Positions 1-8,227 of a stretch of 64,000 nucleotides of DNA are shown here, in pieces (position 1 is the first letter of the stretch; each line of letters begins with the position of its first letter). The DNA is taken from positions 310,001 through 374,000 of the forward strand of contig NZ_LXRG01000054.1 in NCBI RefSeq assembly GCF_001651035.1. The letters run 5' to 3'. Under the pieces are notes generated by a model, which was not told the DNA's origin, did no database searches, and was given only the letters and a program-made list of their open reading frames with translations. This DNA is from Halomonas sp. ALS9 (GTDB lineage: Bacteria; Pseudomonadota; Gammaproteobacteria; Pseudomonadales; Halomonadaceae). Made by a program: the position numbers and the translations under genes.

Positions 1-132
1 GCCCAGGAAGATCCCAAACAATCCCTGGATGATTTAGAAATGCAGCTTGCCACCGCCCAAGAGAACTTAAAGGCAGCCGAGTTACAACTTGCCCAGGCGC
101 GTGAAGAGCAGTCTAGTGAGGAGTCACCATGA
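1..132 (+). CDS. rsxC: RsxC/RnfC C-terminal end (partial)
   Basis: This is an open frame from the first base to a TGA at 130-132, giving the last 43 residues of a protein truncated by the window edge. The visible part is a Gln/Glu/Ala/Lys-rich charged helical tail, as is common at the C terminus of RsxC, the peripheral Fe-S/FMN subunit of the Rsx (Rnf-type) membrane electron-transport complex. The stop overlaps the start of rsxD (ATGA), so the genes are translationally coupled. The identity rests mainly on operon order (C-D-G-E-nth), because no catalytic motif lies in this fragment. Confidence 0.8.
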   Translation, partial: AQEDPKQSLDDLEMQLATAQENLKAAELQLAQAREEQSSEESP

Positions 133-1178
133 GCATGATGCACGCCGCTGGCGTTAACGATGCCGCGAAGGCAACTAACGTGCCGCCAACAGCGAGCCTA
201 ATGCGCTGGGTGATCATTGCGACGCTGCCTGGTATCGCCACCATGAGCTACTTCTTTGGCCTCGGTGTCATCAGCAATGTGCTACTGGCCGCGGCATTTG
301 GAGTCGCCCTTGAAGCCGCCGTGCTGCGCCTACGCAGGCGGCCCATTTGCGTAACGTTGAATGACTCAAGCGCCCTACTTACCGGTGTTTTACTGGGCGC
401 GTCACTGCCCCCTGCCAGCCCCTGGTGGCTTATCGGCGTGGGTATGGTCGCGGCCATCGTGGTCGCCAAGCAGCTATACGGCGGCTTGGGTCATAACCCG
501 TTTAACCCCGCCATGGTGGGCTATACGCTGCTGCTGGTGTCTTTTCCTACCTATATGACGCTATGGGCACCGCCCCAAGAACTCATACCGGATGGCCTAT
601 GGGCGCAAATCGCAGGAACGCTGCCGACCGCCCAGTTGGATAGTTTGAGCGGTGCCACGCCGCTTGATGCCTTTAAACACAAAGGTGACGCGGTGCTTGC
701 CAGCGAGTTCTGGGCGACCAGCCCTCTGTCGGAAGGCACTCTGAATGCCTGGCGATGGGTGGGCCTTGCGTGGTTAGCGGGTGGCGTATTGTTGCTGGCG
801 AAGCGGATTATTAGCTGGCATATACCGGTGGCGATGGTGGGAAGTTTGGTGGTACTTGCCACGCTGTTTTACCTCAGCGACCCCAGCCACTTTGCCTCGC
901 CGCTATTTCACCTGCTTACCGGGGCAACACTATTTGGGGCTTTTTTTATTGCCACCGATCCGGTTTCCGCCGCCACCAGTCGACGCGGTAAGCTACTCTA
1001 TGGCGTGGGCATTGGCGCGCTGTTGATCACTATCCGCACCTTTGGCGGCTACCCCGATGCGGTGGCCTTTGCGGTGCTGTTAATGAACCTGTGCGTGCCG
1101 CTACTCGACCTGTATAGCGTACCGCGCCCCACCGGTCAGCCAAAAGCCACATCAGGAAAGCCAGGAGAGCGACTATGA
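129..1178 (+). CDS. rsxD: Electron transport complex subunit RsxD (RnfD)
   Basis: This integral membrane subunit of the Rsx/Rnf complex (349 aa, normal family length) moves electrons across the cytoplasmic membrane; in E. coli the complex keeps SoxR reduced. Many hydrophobic segments are visible along the length. The motif SGATPLD contains Thr177, the expected attachment residue for covalent FMN in RnfD. The conserved GHNPFNPAM segment follows the first helices, near residues 121-129. The start overlaps the rsxC stop and the stop overlaps the rsxG start, each by 4 nt, so the operon is tightly coupled. In Rnf complexes of salt-adapted bacteria the coupling ion may be Na+, but nothing here decides that. 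Confidence 0.95.
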   Translation: MSMMHAAGVNDAAKATNVPPTASLMRWVIIATLPGIATMSYFFGLGVISNVLLAAAFGVALEAAVLRLRRRPICVTLNDSSALLTGVLLGASLPPASPWWLIGVGMVAAIVVAKQLYGGLGHNPFNPAMVGYTLLLVSFPTYMTLWAPPQELIPDGLWAQIAGTLPTAQLDSLSGATPLDAFKHKGDAVLASEFWATSPLSEGTLNAWRWVGLAWLAGGVLLLAKRIISWHIPVAMVGSLVVLATLFYLSDPSHFASPLFHLLTGATLFGAFFIATDPVSAATSRRGKLLYGVGIGALLITIRTFGGYPDAVAFAVLLMNLCVPLLDLYSVPRPTGQPKATSGKPGERL

Positions 1179-1846
1179 CTCTCTTCCAGGCCATGCAGCG
1201 CGGCGCCTTTGCGCTGGGAGCCTTTGCGCTGGTCACCGCGGGCAGTGTCGCGCTTACCCGCGCGCTGACCGCCGAACGCATAGAGACGCATCAGTTGGCT
1301 TACCAGCACCGCCAGCTTCAAGAAGTGCTGCCCCAGTCGCTGGCGAATACGCCCGTTACCCAAGTGCTGGAAAGCACCTTTACGCTTCCCAATTCAGAAG
1401 CGCTGGGTCTTCCGAACGATAGCCAAGGCTGGTGGGTGAGTGATAGCGAGACTATTAACAAGAGCAGTAACGAGAACAGTAACAAGAGCAGCGCAGTGAT
1501 TTTGCCGGTCATCACGCGGCAGGGCTATAACGGCGAAATCCGCCTACTGGTAGGCATTGATGAGCAGCAGCGTATTACCGGCGTGCGCGTTACCCAGCAC
1601 CACGAAACCCCCGGCCTGGGCGATGATATTGAGCGCAGCCGCAGCGACTGGATCACTAACTTTAACGGTCTGGGATTAGATAGCTTACCGCAGGGCGGCT
1701 GGGCAGTGGCTAAAGACGGCGGTCAGTTTGATGCCTTTACCGGTGCGACGATTACCCCCAGGGCCGTGGTGAACGCGGTGCATAAAGCGCTTCAATACGC
1801 CGCCGATACACCACTACCAATGTCATTTGAGGAGCCCGCCTTATGA
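1175..1846 (+). CDS. rsxG: Electron transport complex subunit RsxG (RnfG)
   Basis: This FMN-binding subunit has one N-terminal membrane anchor (about residues 8-30) and a periplasmic domain. The flavinylation motif TGAT places the FMN-accepting threonine at Thr192, followed by the expected [10 protein letters not shown] helix. The segment ETPGLGD around residue 147 is the conserved HHETPGLG signature. Residues 95-106 ([12 protein letters not shown]) are a low-complexity insertion encoded by three 12-bp tandem repeats, which probably form a flexible loop. The gene overlaps rsxD and rsxE by 4 nt on each side. Confidence 0.95.
   Translation: MTLFQAMQRGAFALGAFALVTAGSVALTRALTAERIETHQLAYQHRQLQEVLPQSLANTPVTQVLESTFTLPNSEALGLPNDSQGWWVSDSETINKSSNENSNKSSAVILPVITRQGYNGEIRLLVGIDEQQRITGVRVTQHHETPGLGDDIERSRSDWITNFNGLGLDSLPQGGWAVAKDGGQFDAFTGATITPRAVVNAVHKALQYAADTPLPMSFEEPAL
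1457..1492 (+). repeat. Three 12-bp tandem repeats inside rsxG
   Basis: Three consecutive 12-mers, AACAAGAGCAGT, AACGAGAACAGT and AACAAGAGCAGC, lie in frame and encode [12 protein letters not shown]. Because the unit is a multiple of three, copy-number change would lengthen or shorten a loop of RsxG without a frameshift. Confidence 0.9.
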
Positions 1847-2544
1847 GTCAGTGGCGCGAACTCGCCCGCAGCGGCCTTTGGTCAAACAACCCCGCACTGG
1901 TTCAATTGCTGGGGCTATGCCCACTGCTGGCAGTCAGCGGCAGCGTCGTCAACGCGCTGGGGCTGGCGCTGGCCACGCTGCTGGTTATGGTGGGCGCCAG
2001 CACGGCGATTTCGCTGATTCGTCACCAGGTGCCCAGTGCCGTGCGCCTGCCCGCGTTTGTGATGGTGATTGCCGCCTTTGTTACCTGCGCCGAGCTGCTG
2101 ATGGCCGCCTACGCCTACCCGCTCTACCAGGTATTGGGAATTTTTATTCCACTGATCGTCACCAACTGCGCCATCCTGGGCCGTGCCGATGCCTTTGCCT
2201 CTCGCCAGCCGGTGCTTCCAGCGGCCATAGACGGCTTTATGATGGGGCTTGGTTTTGGTGCGGTACTGGTCGTGCTTGGCGCGCTACGCGAACTACTCGG
2301 CCAGGGCACACTATTTAGTGATATGGCACTACTGTTTGGGCCCGGTGCGGCCCATTGGCAACTCACCATTGCCGACGACTACCAGTTCCTGTTTTTCGTG
2401 CTGCCGCCGGGGGCGTTTTTTGTGGCGGGTATGTTAATCGCCCTGAAAAATGTCATCGACCAACGCAGCGCGGCCCGTGCCCGACCAGCAGTTGCTAAAC
2501 CGCGCACCGATCGCCGCGTGCGGGTCACCGGAACGATTAAATAG
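1843..2544 (+). CDS. rsxE: Electron transport complex subunit RsxE (RnfE)
   Basis: This is an integral membrane subunit of the Rsx complex (233 aa) with about six hydrophobic helices. The family motif [12 protein letters not shown] lies near residues 105-116, with a Cys that in the NqrD/RnfE family sits in the membrane core, and a GFMMGLGFG segment follows. The N terminus is typical ([20 protein letters not shown]). The basic C-terminal tail (RTDRRVRV) is cytoplasmic by the positive-inside rule. It is the last rsx gene, and nth follows 56 bp downstream, probably in the same transcript. Confidence 0.95.
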   Translation: MSQWRELARSGLWSNNPALVQLLGLCPLLAVSGSVVNALGLALATLLVMVGASTAISLIRHQVPSAVRLPAFVMVIAAFVTCAELLMAAYAYPLYQVLGIFIPLIVTNCAILGRADAFASRQPVLPAAIDGFMMGLGFGAVLVVLGALRELLGQGTLFSDMALLFGPGAAHWQLTIADDYQFLFFVLPPGAFFVAGMLIALKNVIDQRSAARARPAVAKPRTDRRVRVTGTIK

Positions 2545-2600
2545 CCAATATAAATAGCCGTTAAGTAAATAACGGGGACAATCAAACCAAGAGAACCGCC

Positions 2601-3239
2601 ATGAATGCCCAAAAGCGTCATGAAATCTTCACTCGCCTCCAGGCAGAGAACCCGCACCCAACCACCGAGCTTAATTGGAACACGCCGTTTGAGCTGTTGG
2701 CCGCCGTGCTGCTGTCTGCTCAAGCCACCGACGTGGGCGTTAATAAAGCCACGGCGCGACTCTACCCAGTAGCCAACACGCCCCAGGCGATTATTGATTT
2801 AGGTATCGATGAGCTTAAAGCGCATATCAAAACCATCGGCCTCTACAACACCAAAGCCGAAAACCTGATGAAGACCTGCCACATGCTGGTCAATCAGCAC
2901 GGCGGTGAGGTGCCCGACACCCGCCAAGCGTTAGAGGCCTTGCCGGGGGTAGGTCGTAAAACTGCCAACGTGATACTTAATACCGCCTTTGGCCAACCCA
3001 CTATGGCGGTGGATACGCATATTTTCCGGGTATCCAACCGCACCGGCATCGCCAAAGGCAAAGATGTCTTAGAGGTTGAGCAAAAACTGCTGCGCCACGT
3101 ACCCAAAGCCTTCCTTCACGATGCTCACCACTGGCTGATTCTGCACGGCCGTTACACCTGTATTGCCCGTAAACCCCGCTGCGGTAGCTGCATTATCGAG
3201 GATCTGTGCGACTATAAAGATAAAACTGAACTCGCTTAG
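2601..3239 (+). CDS. nth: Endonuclease III (DNA glycosylase/AP lyase)
   Basis: This bifunctional base-excision repair enzyme removes oxidised pyrimidines and cleaves the abasic site. The helix-hairpin-helix LPGVGRKTAN carries the catalytic Lys120, and AVDTHIFRVSNR carries Asp138, both at the same positions as in the E. coli enzyme. The C-terminal [4Fe-4S] loop C-x6-C-x2-C-x5-C is complete. The length, 212 aa, is normal. A good Shine-Dalgarno (GAGAACCGCC) precedes the ATG. The rsx-nth arrangement is conserved in many Gammaproteobacteria. Confidence 0.97.
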   Translation: MNAQKRHEIFTRLQAENPHPTTELNWNTPFELLAAVLLSAQATDVGVNKATARLYPVANTPQAIIDLGIDELKAHIKTIGLYNTKAENLMKTCHMLVNQHGGEVPDTRQALEALPGVGRKTANVILNTAFGQPTMAVDTHIFRVSNRTGIAKGKDVLEVEQKLLRHVPKAFLHDAHHWLILHGRYTCIARKPRCGSCIIEDLCDYKDKTELA

Positions 3240-3251
3240 ACGGAGTGCTAC

Positions 3252-4322
3252 ATGCCTACCCCCGCCACGCTACTCCACGACCAGCCCATCTCAAGGCGTA
3301 TCGACGCGCTGCTGGATCTCTCAAAGCAACATGCCGAGCAATTCTGTAGCCCCGGGGCATGGCTGGCACGGCAACGCTATATGGCCCAGCACCCCACCTC
3401 CATCGTGGTGATGAAGTGCATGGATGGGCGGATTCATATTCCCCATGCTACACGTACGCCGTTAGGGATTATTACCCCATTTCGTAATCTCGGCGGCATT
3501 TTTGATTTGGGCTGGCCCTACTTGGGTGAGCTACTGACCGACACGGTAGTCGATGCGGCTCAGGCGGGGCGCGCCACACTGATGCTGATCACCTATCACT
3601 TTTCGCGAGGCAACCAGGCCCGTGGCTGCGCCGGTTTTAATTGCGATACACAGGCCGCTAAAGCCCACGCTTATGCGATTGCCAAACAGGCGGGCAAGCT
3701 GTTCGGCCACGATCACCAGCAGGTTTACCCACTGGTGTGTGGATTTGAAACCGACAGTGATGCGCTAATTATTCACGGGAAAGAGGGTGCGACCCTGGAT
3801 GTAAGCGACTGGGTGGAGAGTGCTCCTGAGGGGTTGAGCAGTCAACTGAACGCTATTTGCCCGGATATGCCTCATGATATGCAACGAGATCTGCTGCCGC
3901 TGCTGGAAGGCAATCTTGCCCACGTTAGCGAACTCCAGGGTGTCGAGCGAGAGCTGGATATTGAGCACCGGGAGTGGGTGATCTGCATTGGCCGGGGCTT
4001 TGATTTTTTGCACCTACCCAATACTGCCTTGATCATAGGGCCTTACGGACCTGATTTAGCGGTACCCATTGGCACCGCGGCCACTATCATTGACGCCAAT
4101 ATGCGCGCCGGACGCATTCCAGACGATGGGTTTATGCTGTTGGCGTCAACACCCTACCAGCATAGCGGCGTCGACCGTGCCCGGGCAGAACTGAAATCAC
4201 ATTTCCTATCCGAGTTTGCCGAGCAGGTGATTCATAGAGAACACCCAACACTTGCGCAAAAGATGCGTCGCCATACCGCCGTGGTTCACTGGCCTACCCG
4301 CCGACTAGACCCGCTCGTCTGA
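3252..4322 (+). CDS. Beta/CsoSCA-like carbonic anhydrase domain protein
   Basis: This 356-aa protein begins 12 bp after nth with GGAG as ribosome site. Zinc-enzyme features are visible: C56-x-D58-x-R60 (KCMDGR) followed by H116 and C126 in HFSRGNQARGC. This Cys/Asp-x-Arg/His/Cys arrangement is that of beta-type carbonic anhydrases, and the spacing is close to that of the carboxysome shell enzyme CsoSCA. A role in CO2/bicarbonate interconversion is inferred. No carboxysome or RuBisCO genes are in the window, so a housekeeping or other hydrolytic role is possible. The 3' end overlaps the converging glycosyltransferase gene by 18 bp. Confidence 0.6.
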   Translation: MPTPATLLHDQPISRRIDALLDLSKQHAEQFCSPGAWLARQRYMAQHPTSIVVMKCMDGRIHIPHATRTPLGIITPFRNLGGIFDLGWPYLGELLTDTVVDAAQAGRATLMLITYHFSRGNQARGCAGFNCDTQAAKAHAYAIAKQAGKLFGHDHQQVYPLVCGFETDSDALIIHGKEGATLDVSDWVESAPEGLSSQLNAICPDMPHDMQRDLLPLLEGNLAHVSELQGVERELDIEHREWVICIGRGFDFLHLPNTALIIGPYGPDLAVPIGTAATIIDANMRAGRIPDDGFMLLASTPYQHSGVDRARAELKSHFLSEFAEQVIHREHPTLAQKMRRHTAVVHWPTRRLDPLV

Positions 4323-5369
4323 TAAAAGCTGGCGGTATGCCTCACGCCAAGCAGGCCACTCCCACGCGGTGGCATCAAGGCGTTCAGGACGAGCCGCCGG
4401 GTCGGTTAGCCAAGTATTAAGCCGCTCATAAAGCCCCTCCCGCGTGCCGTCGTAACGATAGTCTGGCGGGTAGAGAGCGGGGAAACAGAGCCGATCAGGC
4501 ACCAGCGGCAGCGCCCCGCGCTGGGCCGCCTCCATAATCGCCAAGCCCTGAAACTCATGCCATGTCGTCGATACCACAATACCGGCACTATCTAGCAGTT
4601 CGCGATACGCCTCTTCCGGCTGTGGCCCCCAAGCCACAATGTGCTTGGCTAAGCGCTGCTCGGCCTCGGCAAAAATAGCCGGGGCTTGACGAAAACGCTG
4701 ACCCATTACCGCTAGCTCAAACGAGACCCCGGCGTCGCTTAAGGCAAACAGCACCGCAAAAAAGTCGTCAGGATTTTTGTCGTATTCCCAGCGATGATTC
4801 CAAACGATACGATGAGGCATCGTTGCATCGCGAGACGTTTTATTGCTAACAGGGATGGGAACCGGCAACACCTGGGCGCGCGCACGCAGCGCTTCAAGAG
4901 GCTTAACTGCGGGAAGATTTTCCGGCATTTTTTTCAGGAAAGCCCGTGCGCCATCGATAAAAGAGTCGCGATTATAGGCGCTGTTAAACACCACGCTATC
5001 CGCCGCCAACGCCGCATAAAGATTGACCATCTTGGCCTCTACTTGCGGCATTTGATCGCTCGATTCCGGATAGGAAAACTGGTTTTCATGGAAATAGACG
5101 ATTTTTCTAGCTTGCCCCAAGTGGGGGAAAAGCCCCACCAACGTTGCCAAATCAACCATCGAAGTGGCCAAGACCACATCGAAATGCTGGCTAAGGGTGT
5201 CATGCTCTTTTAGCATCCAGCTCAGCGGGTTACCGCGGATACGCCAGGCGAAATGGCGTGGAGGCAGACTCAACAGCGTCCATGACACCTCATCTAGCTG
5301 CGCCATCAAACTTTGTGCCCAGTAACGATGACTCACCGCTTCATAGGCAGATAACAGAAGAACGCGCAT
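4305..5369 (-). CDS. DUF3524 / GTDC1-like glycosyltransferase (QTMAN homologue)
   Basis: This is a 354-aa GT-B-fold glycosyltransferase. The N-terminal part (LLLSAYEAVSHRYWAQSL) and the segment RKIVYFHENQFSYP match the DUF3524 domain of animal GTDC1, now known as the tRNA-queuosine alpha-mannosyltransferase. The C-terminal half carries a GT4-type donor-site region (STTWHEFQGLAIMEAAQRG, with the E-x7-E motif). Transfer of a sugar to tRNA queuosine is a family-based inference. I chose the ATG at 5369; a TTG 6 nt upstream is also open. The gene converges on, and overlaps, the carbonic-anhydrase-like gene. Confidence 0.75.
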   Translation of the reverse strand: MRVLLLSAYEAVSHRYWAQSLMAQLDEVSWTLLSLPPRHFAWRIRGNPLSWMLKEHDTLSQHFDVVLATSMVDLATLVGLFPHLGQARKIVYFHENQFSYPESSDQMPQVEAKMVNLYAALAADSVVFNSAYNRDSFIDGARAFLKKMPENLPAVKPLEALRARAQVLPVPIPVSNKTSRDATMPHRIVWNHRWEYDKNPDDFFAVLFALSDAGVSFELAVMGQRFRQAPAIFAEAEQRLAKHIVAWGPQPEEAYRELLDSAGIVVSTTWHEFQGLAIMEAAQRGALPLVPDRLCFPALYPPDYRYDGTREGLYERLNTWLTDPAARPERLDATAWEWPAWREAYRQLLSDERV

Positions 5370-5450
5370 TAACAAGCCCCAGCAACCAAATCAGTGGAAG
5401 CCATAACACCCTAGCTATGGCCACGTGGCAGGCAGTGTAACAAAGCGCGC

Positions 5451-5476
5451 TTGAAAGCTCTTTTTGAAAACTCTTT
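5451..5476. repeat. Two 13-bp tandem repeats
   Basis: TTGAAAGCTCTTT is followed directly by TTGAAAACTCTTT (one mismatch), in the 215-bp divergent region between the glycosyltransferase gene and the response-regulator operon. Confidence 0.85.
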
Positions 5477-5584
5477 TGCAGAAGCTCCTGTCTTACCTGC
5501 ATTCGGCCAAGGTCGTCTTGGCTGACCCGTTAGATCTATCTAGACTCCAGGCAAGGTTAAAACAACTAAAAGCAGGAGAGCTCC

Positions 5585-5959
5585 ATGGCTAAAGTGCTCG
5601 TTGTCGATGACGAACCCAACATTGTTTTATCGCTAGAGTTCCTGATGGAGCAAGCAGGGTTTGAGGTCGTCACTGCCGAAGATGGTGAACAGGCCCTGGC
5701 AAGAGTGAATGACAGCCACCCCGATCTGCTGCTACTCGATATTAGCCTACCGGGGATTAGCGGCTTTGACGTCTTAGAGCGGTTGCGTGGCGAGGCGGCC
5801 ACCGCCCAACTGCCGATTATCATGCTGACTGCTCACGGGCGAGATGTTGAGCGGGAGAAAGGCATGGCACTGGGCGCCGATGATTACATCACCAAGCCCT
5901 TCTCAACCCAGTCGCTGGTGGAAAAAGTCAAAGCGCTACTGATCGAGGAGCAGCCATGA
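5585..5959 (+). CDS. CheY-like single-domain response regulator
   Basis: This stand-alone receiver domain (124 aa) has acidic residues D8/D9, phospho-acceptor D52 ([10 protein letters not shown]), switch T82 and K104 (TKPF). There is no output domain, so it must act by protein contact. Its stop overlaps the start of the exonuclease-fusion gene (ATGA), and the operon ends with a symporter-linked histidine kinase that itself lacks a receiver, making this regulator its likely phosphorylation partner (inference). The ribosome site AGGAGAGCTCC precedes the ATG. Confidence 0.93.
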   Translation: MAKVLVVDDEPNIVLSLEFLMEQAGFEVVTAEDGEQALARVNDSHPDLLLLDISLPGISGFDVLERLRGEAATAQLPIIMLTAHGRDVEREKGMALGADDYITKPFSTQSLVEKVKALLIEEQP

Positions 5960-8016
5960 CCCGGGCCGGGCTACCCAAACGTCAGCGTCTGATGGGTCTG
6001 TGGCTGCTACTTAGCGGCATCAGCCTGCTGGGCGGGGCCATTTTTGCCGCCTGGCTGGATGCCCAGCTTGCCCCCACTGGCGTAACGCGCATTGCCCTGT
6101 GGCTAGGCAGCTTTTCCGGTGGCGCAACGATTTTTTTAGTCGGTTTGCTGCTTGAGCGCATGCTGTTTACCCCACTGCGCCATTTGCAGGTGCAGTTGGC
6201 GCGCTTAGTCGCCAACCCCGATGCCCGAGACGAACACCCACCCGAAGGCTGGCTCAAAGGGCTGGGCCCCGACCTACGCCGGGTACGCGAAAGCTGGCGA
6301 TCAGATCGCAGTCGCCTTACCACTGCTCACGCTGACGGTGCGCGAAGCGCAGCACGCATTCGCCAAGAGTTGGAAACCTTGCTGCAAGTACTCGAAACAC
6401 CGCTGCTACTGTGCGATCACCACCGCCGTCTCATGCTGTTCAATCAGGCGGCCGAGGACTTTTTTGCGGGTAACACCGGGCTAGGGCTGGGTAAACGCCT
6501 TGAAGCGCTGCTTCCGGTGGCGAGCCTACAACAAATGCTCGGCCAACTGCCTAACGACGGCTCACCGCGCGAATTACTCGCCCCCTGCGACGACCGCTGG
6601 CTCAAGGTGATTTTACGTCGCGTGCCGGGTAGCGATGGCGAAACACTGCTGACATTTAGCGACGCCACTGCCTCTTGGTCGAGCGAAATGGGCGTTAGGG
6701 CGGAACTGGCCGATATGCTCACACCGCTGCGTCAGCATACCGCCAGCCTGACCAGCGCCGCCGATGCCCTGATTCAACTGCGTAACCAAAACGATGCTAG
6801 CACGTCGTCTTTACGCCAGCGTTTTGAGCGGGTTATTCAAGAAGAGGGCGCTACGCTCGGCGACAACGTGGCGAAAATCGGCCAACTGCTCGACGATATG
6901 CAGCACCAGGGCGAGCGCTTAACGCCGATGTGGTCAAACGACTTCTGGCAGGCGCTTGATGAGCGCCTTGACCCGGCGCACCGCTTAATTACTCCGGTGG
7001 GCATGCCCGCCTGGTTTAAAGGCGACGCCCCCGCTTTGATCGCACTGTTTGACTCTTTGGTGAAACACCTCAATGTCCAGCTGCCTGACAGTGGCTTTGA
7101 AGGTGAGATATGCCTGGGTAACAAACGCGTCTATCTCGACCTTATTTGGCGAGGTAAGGCGATTCCCGAGCATGAACTGGCGGAGTGGCGCCAGCAGCCG
7201 CTCAACTCACTGCCGTTGACCCCCAGCGTCGCTGATGTGCTGCGCCAACACGCCAGCGACATCTGGTGCCTGGCCGACGATAATGGCATTTATTCACGCT
7301 TGCGGCTCCCCCTGCCCGCCATGGAGCGTGTCGGCGCCCCACGGGAAACCGCCCCGCCACGCCCTGAATTCCATGACTTTGGCATCGCCGACCTGCCCCC
7401 GCCGGATGAAGCGCTGGCCAGCCGAACGCTGCGCAGCCTGGAAATCGTCGCCTTTGATACGGAAACCACCGGGCTTGAGCTGCGCCGGGGCGATACAGTG
7501 ATCAGCCTTGGCGCCTGCCGCGTGGTCAACGCGCGTTTATTGGCCAGCGAAGCCTTCGATCAAAAAGTCGACCCCCAGCGGCCTATCCCTCCCGCTAGCA
7601 CCGCGATTCACGGCTTGACCGATGCCGATGTGGTCGGCGCACCGCCGCTGGATATTGTGCTTACCCGCTTTCGTGACTATGTCGGCGAAGCGGTACTGCT
7701 GGCCCATAACGCCGCCTTTGATCTACTCGCCATCAGCCACAAAGGGGTTGTCTTTGATATCCCCGTGATTGACACCCTGCTGATTTCCCGGGCACTGGAC
7801 GAAGCGCTGGATGGTCATGACCTGGACAGCCTGGCCCAGCGCTATGATCTGGCTTTTCCACCGGGCACCCGCCACACTGCATTAGGCGATGCCCGCGTGA
7901 CCGCCGAGCTATGGCTAGCCCTGCTGCCACGCTTAGAAGCCCGCGGCGTCGATACGCTTGAGCAATTGTTAGCGCTGCAAGCCAACGCCTTCGACCGACA
8001 GGATGCCAGTGCCTGA
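5956..8016 (+). CDS. Membrane histidine-kinase-like scaffold fused to DEDDh 3'-5' exonuclease
   Basis: This 686-aa multidomain protein has two N-terminal membrane helices (about residues 12-35 and 45-66) and a HAMP-like linker. A PAS-like domain (about 135-230) follows, then a region shaped like a histidine-kinase DHp/ATPase pair but without the H-box or ATP lids (about 230-455). The C-terminal DnaQ-type exonuclease domain has Exo I D501/E503 (FDTETTG), Exo II H584-NAAF-D589 and Exo III H640/D645 (HTALGD), so the DEDDh site is complete. It is coupled by ATGA overlap to the response regulator upstream and by a 1-nt overlap to the small membrane gene downstream. Free DnaQ-like nucleases often sit beside acetate-type SSS symporters; the kinase-like front end is the unusual part. 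The nucleic-acid substrate is unknown. Confidence 0.85.
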   Translation: MTRAGLPKRQRLMGLWLLLSGISLLGGAIFAAWLDAQLAPTGVTRIALWLGSFSGGATIFLVGLLLERMLFTPLRHLQVQLARLVANPDARDEHPPEGWLKGLGPDLRRVRESWRSDRSRLTTAHADGARSAARIRQELETLLQVLETPLLLCDHHRRLMLFNQAAEDFFAGNTGLGLGKRLEALLPVASLQQMLGQLPNDGSPRELLAPCDDRWLKVILRRVPGSDGETLLTFSDATASWSSEMGVRAELADMLTPLRQHTASLTSAADALIQLRNQNDASTSSLRQRFERVIQEEGATLGDNVAKIGQLLDDMQHQGERLTPMWSNDFWQALDERLDPAHRLITPVGMPAWFKGDAPALIALFDSLVKHLNVQLPDSGFEGEICLGNKRVYLDLIWRGKAIPEHELAEWRQQPLNSLPLTPSVADVLRQHASDIWCLADDNGIYSRLRLPLPAMERVGAPRETAPPRPEFHDFGIADLPPPDEALASRTLRSLEIVAFDTETTGLELRRGDTVISLGACRVVNARLLASEAFDQKVDPQRPIPPASTAIHGLTDADVVGAPPLDIVLTRFRDYVGEAVLLAHNAAFDLLAISHKGVVFDIPVIDTLLISRALDEALDGHDLDSLAQRYDLAFPPGTRHTALGDARVTAELWLALLPRLEARGVDTLEQLLALQANAFDRQDASA

Positions 8017-8225
8017 TGAAACCGTTCGGTGTTAAATCACGCCAAACAGAGCGCCTGATGGCGTTAGTGGCCATCGCCCTGCTGCTGTTCTGTCCGCCGC
8101 TGATTATTGTCGTCGATCGTTTGCCTGCTTTTAGCGTGGGCTGGCTACCGTTGTATCTATTTATCGCCTGGGCAGTGGTGATTGGCTTAACCGCCTGGCT
8201 GATGGAACAGCGAGCAGGCCGCTAA
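8016..8225 (+). CDS. Small two-helix membrane protein (CbrX-like)
   Basis: This 69-aa protein has two hydrophobic helices (about 13-34 and 42-62) separated by a short polar turn (VDRLPAFSVG). It is translated from an ATG overlapping the upstream TGA and ends 2 nt before the kinase start. Its size, topology and position directly before an SSS-type histidine kinase resemble CbrX upstream of CbrA in Pseudomonas and the small DUF485/DUF4212 partners of SSS symporters. A role as a subunit or translational coupler of the kinase is inferred; no catalytic motif is present. Confidence 0.8.
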   Translation: MKPFGVKSRQTERLMALVAIALLLFCPPLIIVVDRLPAFSVGWLPLYLFIAWAVVIGLTAWLMEQRAGR

Positions 8226-8227
8226 CC

